DNA of 64,000 nt, taken from contig NZ_JADMWW010000002.1 of assembly GCF_015548375.1 (NCBI RefSeq), positions 1 through 64,000 on the forward strand, in the 5' to 3' direction. The stretch is from Collinsella aerofaciens (GTDB taxonomy: Bacteria; Actinomycetota; Coriobacteriia; Coriobacteriales; Coriobacteriaceae). The notes under the pieces were generated by a model. It did not search any database, was not told the DNA's origin, and saw only the letters and a program-made list of their open reading frames with translations. Position numbers and translations under genes: made by a program. Shown here piece after piece: positions 36,504 through 45,529 of the stretch (the stretch's first letter is position 1; every line of letters begins with the position of its first letter).

Positions 36504-37873
36504 TTGGTCAGACCGGCGCGGAACACGGTGGCATCGCCATCGGCCTGGCTCGGATCGTAGAGGTTCAGGGCAGCCACATACATGGCGGCAGCGGTGACCA
36601 GGTCGTCCTTGTAGGTGACCTCGTTGGGAGCGTGAGCCTGAGACTCGGCACCCGGGCCAAAGCCGACGCAGGGGATGCCGTAGCGGCCCTGGATGGAAAC
36701 GCAGTTCGTGGAGAAGGTCCACTTGTCGCACAGCGGACGACCGGTGCGCTTGTCCATGCTGGGCTCGCAGCCGATGCGCTCGTCACCGAACATAGCCTTA
36801 TGGGCGTCGACGAGGGCCTTGACGTGCGGAGCGGTCTCCTTGTTGATCCACGTGGGGAAGTAAGCCTCGGTCTCGTAGACCTCACCGGTCCAGGACGGAC
36901 GGTCGTACATGTACATGGAGACCTTCACGTCGTCGCCGTACTTCTTGGCTGCCGGCAGGTTACGGATCTCGTCCAGGCAGGACTCCCAGGTCTCACCGGC
37001 GGTCATGCGACGGTCGATGGAGATGGCGCAGGAGTCAGCGACAGCGCAACGGCTGGGGCTGGTGTAGAAGATCTGGCTGACGGTGCAGGTGCCGCGGCCC
37101 AGGAAGCGGGCGTCCTCGAAGTGCTCGGGGTTGTACTTGGGATCGAGCATCTTGACGAGGCCCTTGATGTCGGTCGACTCGTCGCAGCCGTTGTTGTTGA
37201 GAGCGCGAACGTCGGCGATGATGTCGGCCATCTTGTAGATGGCATTGTCGCCGCGGTCGGGAGCAGAGCCGTGGCAGGAGGTGCCGTGAACGTCGACGCG
37301 GATCTCCATGCGGCCGCGGTGACCGCGATAGATGCCGCCGTCGGTGGGCTCGGTGGAAATGACGAATTCGGGCTTAATGCCGTCCTTGTTGTAGATGTAC
37401 TGCCAGCACATGCCGTCGCAGTCCTCTTCCTGGACGGTGCCGACGACCATGATCTTGTAGCCCTCGGGGATGAGGCCCATGTCCTTCATCATCTTGGCAG
37501 CGTAGGTAGCAGAAGCCATGCCACCCTCCTGGTCGGAGCCGCCGCGGCCATAGATGATCTCGTCGGTCTCGTAGCCCTCATAAGGATCGGCATCCCAGTT
37601 ATCGATGTTGCCGATGCCGACGGTGTCGATGTGAGAGTCGATGGCGATGATCTTGTCGCCCTCGCCCATAAAGCCCATGACGTTACCCAGGCCGTCGACC
37701 TTGACCTCGTCATAGCCAAGGCTCTCCATCTCGGCCTTAATGCAAGCGACGACCTCACCCTCCTCGCAGGACTCAGAGGGGTGAGAGATCATGGCGCGCA
37801 GGAAGCGAGTCATATCAGCACGATGGGACTCAGCAGCAGCCTTGATAGCGTCGAAATCGAGTTCTTTAGCCAT
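36488..37873 (-). CDS. ygeY: YgeY family selenium metabolism-linked hydrolase
   Basis: A 461-residue M20-type metallopeptidase/deacylase of the YgeY subgroup. Ligands are seen in [10 protein letters not shown] (first His and Asp), GGSDQEGG (bridging Asp), VQEEDCDGM (Glu pair), and the late His in [10 protein letters not shown]. The dimerisation insert begins near [14 protein letters not shown]. It probably deacylates or cleaves a purine-derived amide, but the substrate is not established. It sits between dpaL and ygeW on the same strand. Confidence 0.92.
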   Translation of the reverse strand: MAKELDFDAIKAAAESHRADMTRFLRAMISHPSESCEEGEVVACIKAEMESLGYDEVKVDGLGNVMGFMGEGDKIIAIDSHIDTVGIGNIDNWDADPYEGYETDEIIYGRGGSDQEGGMASATYAAKMMKDMGLIPEGYKIMVVGTVQEEDCDGMCWQYIYNKDGIKPEFVISTEPTDGGIYRGHRGRMEIRVDVHGTSCHGSAPDRGDNAIYKMADIIADVRALNNNGCDESTDIKGLVKMLDPKYNPEHFEDARFLGRGTCTVSQIFYTSPSRCAVADSCAISIDRRMTAGETWESCLDEIRNLPAAKKYGDDVKVSMYMYDRPSWTGEVYETEAYFPTWINKETAPHVKALVDAHKAMFGDERIGCEPSMDKRTGRPLCDKWTFSTNCVSIQGRYGIPCVGFGPGAESQAHAPNEVTYKDDLVTAAAMYVAALNLYDPSQADGDATVFRAGLTNNKID

Positions 37874-37947
37874 TGTTCATAACCTTTCAAACTAAGGAAT
37901 CTACCTGTGAGGTGGCGGAGCGATACCTATTTACTCCGCCCCAACGA

Positions 37948-39162
37948 TTAGCAAGTGGGGTATTCGCCTTCCCAGACGATGCGACGGTACTGATCCGGAT
38001 CGGTGTCACCTTCCGTGGAGAAGCAGAGCACGGAGCTCGTCTTATCCAGGCCGATGAGCTCTTTGAGCTCGGCGTACTCAGGATCGAGCATGAGGGTCTC
38101 GACCAGGCCAGTGGTCACCGCGCCGGACTCGCCGGAGATGACGCGCGGGTCGCCCTTCTCGGGGGCGCCCAGGGTGCGCATGCCGCGAGCGGTGACCCAG
38201 TCGGGGCAGGACACGAAGGCGGTGGCATGGTTGCGCAGGATATCCCAGCCCAGGATGTTGGGCTCGCCGCAGCACAGACCGGCCATGATGGAGGGCATGT
38301 CACCGTCCACGATACGCGGATCGCCGTCGCCGGCGGCAGCGCCCTTGTACAGGCAGGCGGCCGGAGCGCACTCGACCACGACGAAGGTGGGCGGGTTATC
38401 GGGATACAGGTTGGTGAAGTAGCCCACCACGGCGCCGGCGAGCGAACCCACGCCAGCCTGGACAAACACGTGCGTCGGGCGGTTGATGGCCATCTCGCGC
38501 AGCTGCTCGGCAGCCTCGGAAGCCATGGTGCCGTAGCCCTCCATGATCCAAGACGGGATCTTCTCGTAGCCCTCCCAGGCGGTGTCCTGAACGATGACGC
38601 CGCGCTCGCAGGCGTCGGCCTCGGCGGCGGCCATGCGCACGCACTCGTCGTAGTTGACCTCTTCGATGGTCACCGTTGCGCCCTCGGCGGCGATGTTATC
38701 AAAGCGGGGCTTGGTGGAACCCTTGGGCATGTGCACGACGGCCTTCTGGCCCAGCTTGTTGGCAGCCCATGCCACACCGCGGCCATGGTTGCCGTCGGTG
38801 GCGGTAAAGAAGGTAGCCTGGCCAAAGTCCTTGACCAGCTGATCGGAAGTCAGGTAATCGAAGGTGCACTCGGCAACGTCCTTGCCGGTCTCGTCGGCAA
38901 TGTAGTTGGCCATGGCAAACGAACCGCCCAGAACCTTAAAGGCGTTGAGGCCAAAGCGATAGCTCTCGTCCTTAACGCACAGGTTGGACAGACCCAGGCG
39001 CGCAGCCTGGCCGTCCAGGCGGGCAAGCGGAGTGACGGTGTACTGGGGGAACGACTGGTGGAAGGCGCGGGCCTTCTTCACGTGGTCGAGACTCATGATT
39101 CCCAAGTGCTTGTCATCGCTCTTGGGCATCGTGTTGCCCGCCCACTGGATCTTATCGGCCAT
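37948..39162 (-). CDS. dpaL: Diaminopropionate ammonia-lyase
   Basis: A 404-residue PLP fold-type II lyase that converts 2,3-diaminopropionate to pyruvate and ammonia (YgeX). The PLP Lys is in KDESYRFGLNAFKVLGG, the substrate loop TATDGNHGRGVAWAA and the phosphate-binding Gly-rich loop VQAGVGSLAGAVVGYF. It is the first gene of the dpaL-ygeY-ygeW set. AAGGAG precedes the ATG. Its promoter must lie in the 277-bp gap shared with the divergent regulator. Confidence 0.93.
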   Translation of the reverse strand: MADKIQWAGNTMPKSDDKHLGIMSLDHVKKARAFHQSFPQYTVTPLARLDGQAARLGLSNLCVKDESYRFGLNAFKVLGGSFAMANYIADETGKDVAECTFDYLTSDQLVKDFGQATFFTATDGNHGRGVAWAANKLGQKAVVHMPKGSTKPRFDNIAAEGATVTIEEVNYDECVRMAAAEADACERGVIVQDTAWEGYEKIPSWIMEGYGTMASEAAEQLREMAINRPTHVFVQAGVGSLAGAVVGYFTNLYPDNPPTFVVVECAPAACLYKGAAAGDGDPRIVDGDMPSIMAGLCCGEPNILGWDILRNHATAFVSCPDWVTARGMRTLGAPEKGDPRVISGESGAVTTGLVETLMLDPEYAELKELIGLDKTSSVLCFSTEGDTDPDQYRRIVWEGEYPTC

Positions 39163-39254
39163 ACGGTGAACTCCTTAAGTCCTCTCTTGCCGGCTCCCGC
39201 ATACGCGTTTCAGCCCATTCCCATTCATGCGACTGAACTTTTATGTGGATGCCA

Positions 39255-39320
39255 AACAAAAAGTTTGTTAGCACTGTTCTATCACACTTTTTGATTGGCA
39301 AACCTAACAAATTGTTTGTT
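39255..39320. promoter_or_regulatory. Pair of 15-bp palindromes, candidate operator
   Basis: AACAAAAAGTTTGTT (39255-39269) and AACAAATTGTTTGTT (39306-39320) have centres 51 bp apart, close to five helical turns. They lie between dpaL and the divergent YheO-type regulator. This is the arrangement expected for a dimeric regulator controlling both directions. Confidence 0.6.
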
Positions 39321-39439
39321 GCCGTAATCGGTACTTTTTCGCCGCCGAACGGTCATGAATTGCCTTGTTGATGGATTTGTTTGCGAACAGATGTGGTTTA
39401 TGGCAAAGTGTGCCCAAACTAATTTTTAGGAAGGCACCC

Positions 39440-40093
39440 ATGACCCCCGCACAGATTGAGTTTTACAAGCGCCTCGCACACGGCCTGGCGCTCCAATTTG
39501 GCCCCAACTGCGAAGTCGTCGTCCACGATCTGGAGACCGAGGACGTGGACCACTCCATCGTAGTGATCGAAAACGGCCACGTCAGCGGGCGCAAACTGGG
39601 TGACGGCCCCAGCCATATTGTGTTTGAGTCCATGCACGAGGGCAGCACCGACGTACACGACCGCGAGCCGTACCTCACTAAAACCACCGATGGCAAGCTG
39701 CTCAAGTCCTCGACCATCTTTATCCGCAACGACGAAGGCAAGCCCGTCGGCATTTTGGGCATCAACTTTGACATTACGCTTATGAAGGCTTTTGAGCGTT
39801 CGCTCGACGCCTTTACCGGCACCGGCGGCACGGGCTATACCGAGCCCGAGCCCATTACCAAGAACATCGGCGACCTGCTCGAGGACCTGCTGCACGAGTG
39901 CGAGCAGTTTGTGGGCAAGCCCGCGGCACTCATGACCAAAGACGAGCGCATTCGTGCCATTGGCTACCTCGACCGTCGCGGCGCCTTCCTCATTTCCAAG
40001 TCGAGCGAGCGCGCCTGCGAGTTCTTTGGCATCTCCAAGTACAGCTTCTATAGCTACCTCAATGAGGCCAAGGCGGCGGCCGGCGACAAGTAG
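39440..40093 (+). CDS. YheO-like PAS/HTH transcriptional regulator
   Basis: A 217-residue regulator. The N-terminal two thirds match the YheO PAS-like domain (LALQFGPNCEVVVHDLE, SSTIFIRNDEGKPVGILGIN), which senses small ligands. The C-terminal about 60 residues carry a HTH (YLDRRGAFLISKSSERACEFFGISKYSFYSYLNEA). The ATG at 39440 has AGGAAGG upstream; a frame 25 codons longer lacks a ribosome site. Divergent placement from dpaL suggests it controls the selenium/amino-acid operon, like DauR-type regulators. Confidence 0.88.
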   Translation: MTPAQIEFYKRLAHGLALQFGPNCEVVVHDLETEDVDHSIVVIENGHVSGRKLGDGPSHIVFESMHEGSTDVHDREPYLTKTTDGKLLKSSTIFIRNDEGKPVGILGINFDITLMKAFERSLDAFTGTGGTGYTEPEPITKNIGDLLEDLLHECEQFVGKPAALMTKDERIRAIGYLDRRGAFLISKSSERACEFFGISKYSFYSYLNEAKAAAGDK

Positions 40094-40216
40094 GCACTCG
40101 CCTGGATTGCCCCTCCCCTTTTGGGTGCGAGTTCTGGAAAGCACGAATCCAAGACCGGGCCGCTTGGGAAGTTCCATATAATCGATGTCATTAGTATTTC
40201 GAAAGGATGGAACAGA

Positions 40217-41203
40217 ATGGCGTTGAGCAAGGCATCATGCACCGGTCGCGGATTGATTCCGGCAATTGGTGGACATGTGCACCGCATGTTCGATGAGGGT
40301 GAAGACGACCTGTTTTCGCTAAGCCTTGACGACGTGATGGATGATCGCCCGTGGACCGCCGACGAACTCATGGGCGGCGGGGCTCGCCCGTCAAACCCCA
40401 ATCCCGCACTTGCGCCTAAGCCCGCATCTGCGCCGACTCCTGCGCAGTCGCCCGTTTCGACGCCCGCGCCTACGCCCGCACCCACTTCGGCGCCCACGCC
40501 CGCTCCCCGCCCCGCAAGCGACCCGTCCGAGACGGCGGCATTTCTCGCTGCAGCGACGCAGGGCAAATCGGCCGACAGCACCGTTATGTACAACGCCCAG
40601 CAGTTACCTGTTCCTGCGGCACGCAAGCTTCCGGTCACAAGGCTCGATGAGCCCGTTGCCCATCAGGTTGCCCACGATTCCTGGGCTGCAGCCGATCTGG
40701 ATGAGACCTCTACCGGCATGCCGGCGCTCGATGTTCCAGTTAACCCGCTTTTTGCCGCCAACACGGGCGCCGCGGACTATGAGGGCGGTGCGGCATATTC
40801 CGATTATTCCGATGACTATGCTGGCAACGGTCGCATCGAGACAGAGGATTATGGCACCGCATCGAGCGATTATCTCAACGATCCGTACGCTGCCACGCCT
40901 GCACCGGAATATGACCCGGAGGCCGCGTCCGCACCGGCGTATACCAAAAGCACGGGCGAAGAGCGCTTCGCCGATTATTACGCCAAGGAAAAGGCGCTGC
41001 GTTTCTCGGAATTTCCGCAGGCAGTCAAGGTTGCCTTTATCGCCATTGTCATTGCCCTGCTCGGCGTCATTGCGTTTGAGGGATTCCAGCTGTTCCGCGG
41101 CCCCACCCAAGCGGAGTCGGAGACCCAGCAAAAAGAGGACGATAACCAGTACCTGGACATCAACACCCTCAAGGGCGACCCCAACGACGAGGACGACGAG
41201 TAG
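40217..41203 (+). CDS. Hypothetical single-pass membrane protein with Pro/Ala-rich linker
   Basis: A 328-residue protein I do not recognise. It has a folded-looking acidic N-terminus (about 1-55), a Pro-Ala-Thr linker of PAPTP-type repeats (60-110), a Tyr/Asp-rich low-complexity middle, and one membrane helix near 276-298 (VAFIAIVIALLGVIAFEGF), followed by a short acidic tail. No signal peptide precedes it, so the long N-terminal part is probably cytoplasmic. GAAAGGA precedes the ATG at 40217. It stands alone between the regulator and an oppositely oriented ATPase. Confidence 0.75.
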   Translation: MALSKASCTGRGLIPAIGGHVHRMFDEGEDDLFSLSLDDVMDDRPWTADELMGGGARPSNPNPALAPKPASAPTPAQSPVSTPAPTPAPTSAPTPAPRPASDPSETAAFLAAATQGKSADSTVMYNAQQLPVPAARKLPVTRLDEPVAHQVAHDSWAAADLDETSTGMPALDVPVNPLFAANTGAADYEGGAAYSDYSDDYAGNGRIETEDYGTASSDYLNDPYAATPAPEYDPEAASAPAYTKSTGEERFADYYAKEKALRFSEFPQAVKVAFIAIVIALLGVIAFEGFQLFRGPTQAESETQQKEDDNQYLDINTLKGDPNDEDDE

Positions 41204-41240
41204 CGAGGGTTAAGGGAGGGCCGGAAGAGCCGGCGGCACA

Positions 41241-42563
41241 TTACGGCTCCAAAAGCCCTGTCATAAAGATGGGTAGATACAGCACGTCACCATCGCGGTG
41301 AAGATTACATTCCGCAAGTACCAGGGCGCGATCGATTCCGTAGCCCTTCGTTGCCAGTGCGTTATCGAGCGCCGCGTGGGACTTAAAGCTCTTGCCCGAT
41401 TTGACCTCGATAGCAAGCACTTCCCCATCGAGCGTCTCCTCAACAAAATCGAGCTCGCCGACCTTTTTAGACGTAAAGTAGCGCAATCTGAATCCGTGGG
41501 CCTTGAGCTCTTGCGCGACAAAGCCCTCGAATGCCGCCCCCATATTCATGCCAAAGGGGCCTTCTGCCTCTCCATCAAAAACTCCTTGGGCAACCTTCTT
41601 GGAATATGAGGACATGAGCATTCCGGTGTCCAAGTAAAACAGCTTAAACAGATTTCGCTGCTCCCCCATTAAAAGAGGCGCTACCGGAGCTGTCACGTTA
41701 TACACGGGAAGCGCAACACCCGCCTCCGAAAGCCAAAGAAAATGGTCTGTCACCTGCGAAAAACGCTTAACACCGCTAATCGACGACAGCTTGAATCGCT
41801 TGTTTTTTGAACCGGCCTCGCTGGGAATCAAATCATAGATATCGCGAATAACCAAGCGTAGCTCGGGCGGAGCGTACTTTGCGATGTCATCGCGATACAG
41901 GGCGTGAAGATCGCGGTGGATGTTTCGAACCTCGTCGACGTTGCGCGTCGCCAAGAAGGAATTGACCGCGTCGGGCATGCCTCCCACCACCACATACTGA
42001 TGGAACAGATCGAGCAAGCGGTCATACAGGTAGCCGGGGAGCTCCTCCTCATCCTTTAGACAGCCCCTGAGCATGTCAAACACGCTGGCACCAACGCCAT
42101 TTGCCCAGCAAAACTCTTCAAAGTCGAGCGGGTACATCTGGACCTGCTCGACATACCCCACCGGCAGGGAATCGATGCCCTCGAGCTCAACGCCAAGGAG
42201 CGATCCGGTAAGGATGTATCGAAAGTCGCCGCGCTGGACCAGGTATTTGATAAACGTCACCACGTTGGGGCATCGCTGCACCTCGTCGATAACCACGACG
42301 GTCTTGTTCGCAACCATCGGCTGCGTCGCAGCGATAGACATGCGCATAAGCAGGTCATCCGCACTTTTCGCCGCCAAAAACGAATCACGCACGGACGCGT
42401 CGGCGATAAGGTCGAACGTCACGACATTTTCGAACGATTCGTTTGCAAAGACGTTGACCAGATATGACTTTCCTACCTGTCGGGCGCCCTTGACCAAAAG
42501 AGCCTTGTTAGGCGACGAGGCAAGCCAAGATTCAAACTGTGCTTTCGCTTTTCTCTGCAGCAT
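41241..42563 (-). CDS. AAA ATPase with DUF4143-type PD-(D/E)XK domain, copy 1
   Basis: A 440-residue member of the AAA_14/DUF4143 family. Walker A is KGARQVGKS near residues 27-35, Walker B VVVIDEVQR near 90, and a sensor-type LTGS follows. The C-terminal part contains GELDFV...LAIEVKSGKS, the D...ExK signature of restriction-endonuclease-like folds. The ATG at 42563 has AAGGGA 7 bases upstream; an ATG 11 codons earlier is less likely. The leader has a GTGCT/AGCAC hairpin and a four-unit 33-bp repeat array starting right behind it. The family's role is unsettled. Confidence 0.85.
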   Translation of the reverse strand: MLQRKAKAQFESWLASSPNKALLVKGARQVGKSYLVNVFANESFENVVTFDLIADASVRDSFLAAKSADDLLMRMSIAATQPMVANKTVVVIDEVQRCPNVVTFIKYLVQRGDFRYILTGSLLGVELEGIDSLPVGYVEQVQMYPLDFEEFCWANGVGASVFDMLRGCLKDEEELPGYLYDRLLDLFHQYVVVGGMPDAVNSFLATRNVDEVRNIHRDLHALYRDDIAKYAPPELRLVIRDIYDLIPSEAGSKNKRFKLSSISGVKRFSQVTDHFLWLSEAGVALPVYNVTAPVAPLLMGEQRNLFKLFYLDTGMLMSSYSKKVAQGVFDGEAEGPFGMNMGAAFEGFVAQELKAHGFRLRYFTSKKVGELDFVEETLDGEVLAIEVKSGKSFKSHAALDNALATKGYGIDRALVLAECNLHRDGDVLYLPIFMTGLLEP

Positions 42564-42596
42564 AAGTGCATCCCTTATTACGTGCTGTTTTAGCAC

Positions 42597-42728
42597 TAGG
42601 ATACACTTTTCCGCGGTTGTTAGGTGCTCATTTCGACACTTTTTCGAAGTTCTAAAGTGTGCATTACGACACTTTTCCGTACTTTTACACGGGATATTTC
42701 GACACTTCTTCGAATTTAAGCCTAACAG
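42597..42728 (-). repeat. Tandem array, 33-bp period, upstream of ATPase copy 1
   Basis: Units start at 42597 (degenerate), 42630, 42663 and 42696, exactly 33 bp apart. Core ATTWCGACACTTNTYCG; the first unit keeps only ACACTTTT. It lies 33 bp behind the ATPase start and overlaps where its promoter must be. An IR with 15-bp arms (GAAATCAAGCGCCGC, 42737-42784) follows. Confidence 0.85.
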
Positions 42729-42736
42729 CAGCCGGC

Positions 42737-42784
42737 GAAATCAAGCGCCGCTTGCACGTCATTTCGCAGGCGGCGCTTGATTTC
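42737..42784. terminator. Strong inverted repeat, possible terminator
   Basis: Perfect 15-bp arms GAAATCAAGCGCCGC / GCGGCGCTTGATTTC around an 18-base spacer. It is in the 335-bp gap between ATPase copy 1 and the 42932 gene, where no gene was seen. Confidence 0.5.
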
Positions 42785-42931
42785 TGTCCGTACACGTTGA
42801 TAGACTTTCTCTTGCCCGCAAGGAGCGGGCGCGTTTTATCCAGAGTCGGGGTAGAGAGTTGGCTCCACGATCCCGACGCCAACCGGCCAAGAGGCACGGT
42901 GGCCCTGCCAACATCGATGAAAGGAGTCCGT

Positions 42932-43360
42932 ATGGACAATTTCTCCGTGCGCAGTGAGCGCAACTTCCACAACCTGGCAACCAAGCCAAAACGAATGCAT
43001 CTTCTGGACGAGCCGAGCGGCTATGCCTCGGCCATGGTCAAGAGCAGTCTCTCCCACCAGATGCGCTTTACGGTGCAGGTGCTCGAGGAAGAGCTCTGTG
43101 CTGCTGGCGGCCCGCACGTACTACAGATTAAGCTGCCCAGAAACGACTCGCGTGAGCCGTCCAGCTGGAAACTCTTCGCCGACGGCGTGTGCGCTGCGGA
43201 CGGATCCGGCACCTTTGTTATGGATGCTATCGACCAGGGCATGATACAAGCCTGTAAGACATGGGGAGATCACGACGTATTTGCCGACATCGCAGAGGCA
43301 ATCGTTCTAAGCAAAGCTGCATTTGATATCAAGGAGCGCGCTTGTCAGACGCTTTCATAA
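42932..43360 (+). CDS. Hypothetical protein
   Basis: A 142-residue soluble protein with no motif I recognise. Translation is credible: AAAGGAG lies 5 bases before the ATG at 42932 and codon use is like its neighbours. It is rich in Ser, Ala and acidic residues, with helical segments around ASAMVKSSLSHQM and DIAEAIVLSKAAF. The frame is open well upstream, but without a ribosome site. The sequence after its stop carries in-frame coding-like residues, so the C-terminus may have been changed by a rearrangement. Confidence 0.6.
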   Translation: MDNFSVRSERNFHNLATKPKRMHLLDEPSGYASAMVKSSLSHQMRFTVQVLEEELCAAGGPHVLQIKLPRNDSREPSSWKLFADGVCAADGSGTFVMDAIDQGMIQACKTWGDHDVFADIAEAIVLSKAAFDIKERACQTLS

Positions 43361-43465
43361 ATCGCATGGACAGTTGGTCGGTTCCACGCCCAGCACCTGA
43401 TCGAGGGCATGGTCGCCGCCGGGGTAGACCCGATGCTGGAAGATCTTCTCAGCGCTCCCGCGTAG
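43361..43465 (+). pseudogene. C-terminal gene scrap, unidentified
   Basis: A 34-codon stretch directly behind the previous stop and in the same frame reads like real protein (GRFHAQHLIEGMVAAGVDP...), ending in TAG, but has no start. It is probably the tail of a deleted gene. The following 421 bp (43466-43886) contain no gene I can support; a minus-strand frame there (43498-43872) has no clear ribosome site. Confidence 0.35.
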
Positions 43466-43886
43466 ATTAATCGAGCGCTCTATCGACAAAGATGCATCTA
43501 CCATAACGGCATGGGGCGTGCTCGCCTTGTACCGACCCCAACCAATCCCGTCGGCGCGACTGCAGTCTCAAACAACCACCGGCACCATCCATCCGCACAC
43601 GAGAGGCGATGGGCACAGGCGAACCCCTCAACCTCGCTATTCGTAAACTTCATCAGTGTTTCCACATCCCCATCAAAAGAATCCGAAAGACATCCCCCGC
43701 TAAGAAAACGCTTCTGAACATCTCGCTTTGCAGGCAAAGCCGCACCGGAGTGATGCAGAGGCCTGCGCAGGGTTTCACGGGTCCCCTTGACGCTGCCTAG
43801 CGGAAGTGCCACCCGGCATCCCTTCCATAACGCACGGGTAAACAAAGGGAAATAGCGCCACCCACCGCGCAAGGAAGGACGCCACC

Positions 43887-44870
43887 ATGGATCTCACGAA
43901 AACGGCTAGAGAAATTACCCGCCTCATGCTCCCCTACCTGACCACGCAGCAGAACCGCCAGCTCAAAAAGGTTTTATCGCACTGCCTTTTCGATGAAAAC
44001 CAGTTAGCTGAGAACAGCGGCGACAGTGACAACAAATCATTCCTCGATCTTTTTCTGTCCGCGAAACGCCTCGAAGGTTGCTCGGATAGGACTGTCGCCT
44101 ACTACGAAGCAACCATTAATAAACTGCTTGAATCGTTCGACACGCCAGCCTGCGACCTGGGAACCGAAGAGATTAGGTCCTATCTTTCCGACTATCAGCA
44201 AAAAGCCGGCGTCAGTCGCGTCACCGTCGACAATGTCCGAAGAATCATCTCAAGCTTCTACTCATGGCTCGAAGATGAAGACCATATCATCAAGAGTCCG
44301 GTTAGACGCATTAAAAGGGTCAAGGCCCCACAACCCATTAAGGAAACGTATAGCGATGAAGTCGTTGAGATTCTTTGTGATAACTGCGGGTCGCCCCGAA
44401 ACCTTGCCCTGATCGACCTGTTGCGCTCCACGGGCATGCGTGTGGGCGAACTTGTCTCGTTGGACAGGAGCTCTGTCGACACCATCAATCGTGAGTGCAT
44501 CGTACACGGCAAGGGAAATAAGGACCGCATCGTCTATTTTGACGCAAAGACTAAAGTCCATATCGAGAATTACCTGTCAACCCGAATGGACAGCTCGGAA
44601 GCACTCTTCGTGTCGAGCAAGGCGCCACACGAGAGGCTACAAATTGGCGGCGTCGAGGCGCTGCTTAGAAAACTGGGGCGCGAGCTTGATTTAGGAAGGG
44701 TCCACCCTCATAAGTTCAGAAGAACGCTTGCCACAAAGGCAATCGACAAAGGAATGCCCATCGAACAAGTCCAGGTGCTCCTTGGCCATAAAAAAATAGA
44801 CACCACATTAAGGTACGCAATGGTCGACCAGCGCAATGTCAAAGCATCCCACCGCAGGTACCTAACTTAA
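43887..44870 (+). CDS. Tyrosine recombinase, probable hsdS cassette invertase
   Basis: A 327-residue Xer-like recombinase. The SAM-like N-terminal domain covers about 50-145 (DRTVAYYEATINKLL). Catalytic residues are visible: Arg in STGMRVGELVSLD, Lys in GKGNKDRIVYF, HPHKFRRT (His-x2-Arg), LGHKK and Tyr in TTLRYAMVD. GGAAGGA precedes the ATG. Its last codons overlap one of the 17-bp repeats that bound the silent HsdS cassette, and the cassette converges on it. This is the arrangement of recombinases that shuffle type I specificity genes, so that role is likely. Confidence 0.88.
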   Translation: MDLTKTAREITRLMLPYLTTQQNRQLKKVLSHCLFDENQLAENSGDSDNKSFLDLFLSAKRLEGCSDRTVAYYEATINKLLESFDTPACDLGTEEIRSYLSDYQQKAGVSRVTVDNVRRIISSFYSWLEDEDHIIKSPVRRIKRVKAPQPIKETYSDEVVEILCDNCGSPRNLALIDLLRSTGMRVGELVSLDRSSVDTINRECIVHGKGNKDRIVYFDAKTKVHIENYLSTRMDSSEALFVSSKAPHERLQIGGVEALLRKLGRELDLGRVHPHKFRRTLATKAIDKGMPIEQVQVLLGHKKIDTTLRYAMVDQRNVKASHRRYLT

Positions 44871-44885
44871 ATTTCGATTTGTCGA
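44869..44885 (-). repeat. 17-bp recombination repeat, site R (silent copy)
   Basis: AAATTTCGATTTGTCGA on the plus strand, overlapping the recombinase stop codon. Its inverted partner is at 50095-50111. Confidence 0.8.
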
Positions 44886-45400
44886 CCTGGGCGACGAAGT
44901 CGGCGAACTCCTGTTGGAGCTCGAGCGGAGGAACCGGAACCGGCAGCCTTGCCAGCTGAGTTTTAGGGATGTTGACCATGGATTTTGCCGATCCGTGGGC
45001 CATGCCTTGAATTAAATCGAGGCCACGGTCACTTCTCATGTACGCAAGTAAATACAGCGCGTTGACATCCTTCGGTTTCATACGAAAGACGAGATCGGGA
45101 AACATAAGGCCCCTCACTTCGTTTGGAACATAAACGGTTGTGCCAACTAGCTCAGGCGTATTTTTGCGTGCAAACAAGAGGTCACCCTTTTCGACCTCTT
45201 TTATAGACATGAAGTTGTCTTTAGAAATCACTTTGTTTTCGGAGGCGACAAAAGTACCTGAAGATAGCGCGCTCAGCTTAAGGACCCCAAAACCACCAAC
45301 TCCTCGTGGGCCTTCTCCGCAATTCATACTTTTACCGGTATCAATGGAATCAACGCACTCCGATAGGGGCTTGAAACCCCATTTCTCATCCCCAAACATT

Positions 45401-45417
45401 TCGACAAATTGTGATTT
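45401..45417 (-). repeat. 17-bp recombination repeat, site L (silent copy)
   Basis: TCGACAAATTGTGATTT on the plus strand; the inverted partner is at 49563-49579, with five further bases matching except one. Confidence 0.8.
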
Positions 45418-45480
45418 ACAGACGCAGGATGTCTGAATGGGCGGCGATGCTCAGCTCATTTATCTCGGCAAATATGACGG

Positions 45481-45486
45481 TATAAT
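45481..45486 (+). promoter_or_regulatory. Candidate -10 element of the hsd operon
   Basis: A perfect TATAAT 44 bp before hsdM1; no good -35 box at the right spacing was found. It lies between the silent cassette and the first hsdM gene, inside the segment that would invert. Confidence 0.4.
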
Positions 45487-45529
45487 CACAAGGGCTGTAA
45501 TTTGTATTTTTGAGCTCATAGGTACCTGA

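Larger units (their letters stand above)
44869..45417 (-). pseudogene. Silent hsdS target-recognition cassette (inverted)
   Basis: A second-TRD module of a type I specificity subunit with no promoter or start of its own, coded on the minus strand. Coding sense runs from KSQFVEMFGDEKWGFKPL to LQQEFADFVAQVDKSKF, then stops shortly beyond (44839). It has a different variable core from the expressed TRD2 at 49563-50111 but the same framing ends. Its bounds are the 17-bp sites AAATCACAATTTGTCGA (45401-45417, minus) and TCGACAAATCGAAATTT (44869-44885, minus). Length is 549 bp, identical to the expressed cassette. This is probably a stored alternative specificity. Confidence 0.85.

Noticed and set aside
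43498-43872. A 124-codon frame on the minus strand between the 42932 gene and the recombinase
   Set aside because: No ribosome site, no recognisable motif and an equally open frame on the other strand.
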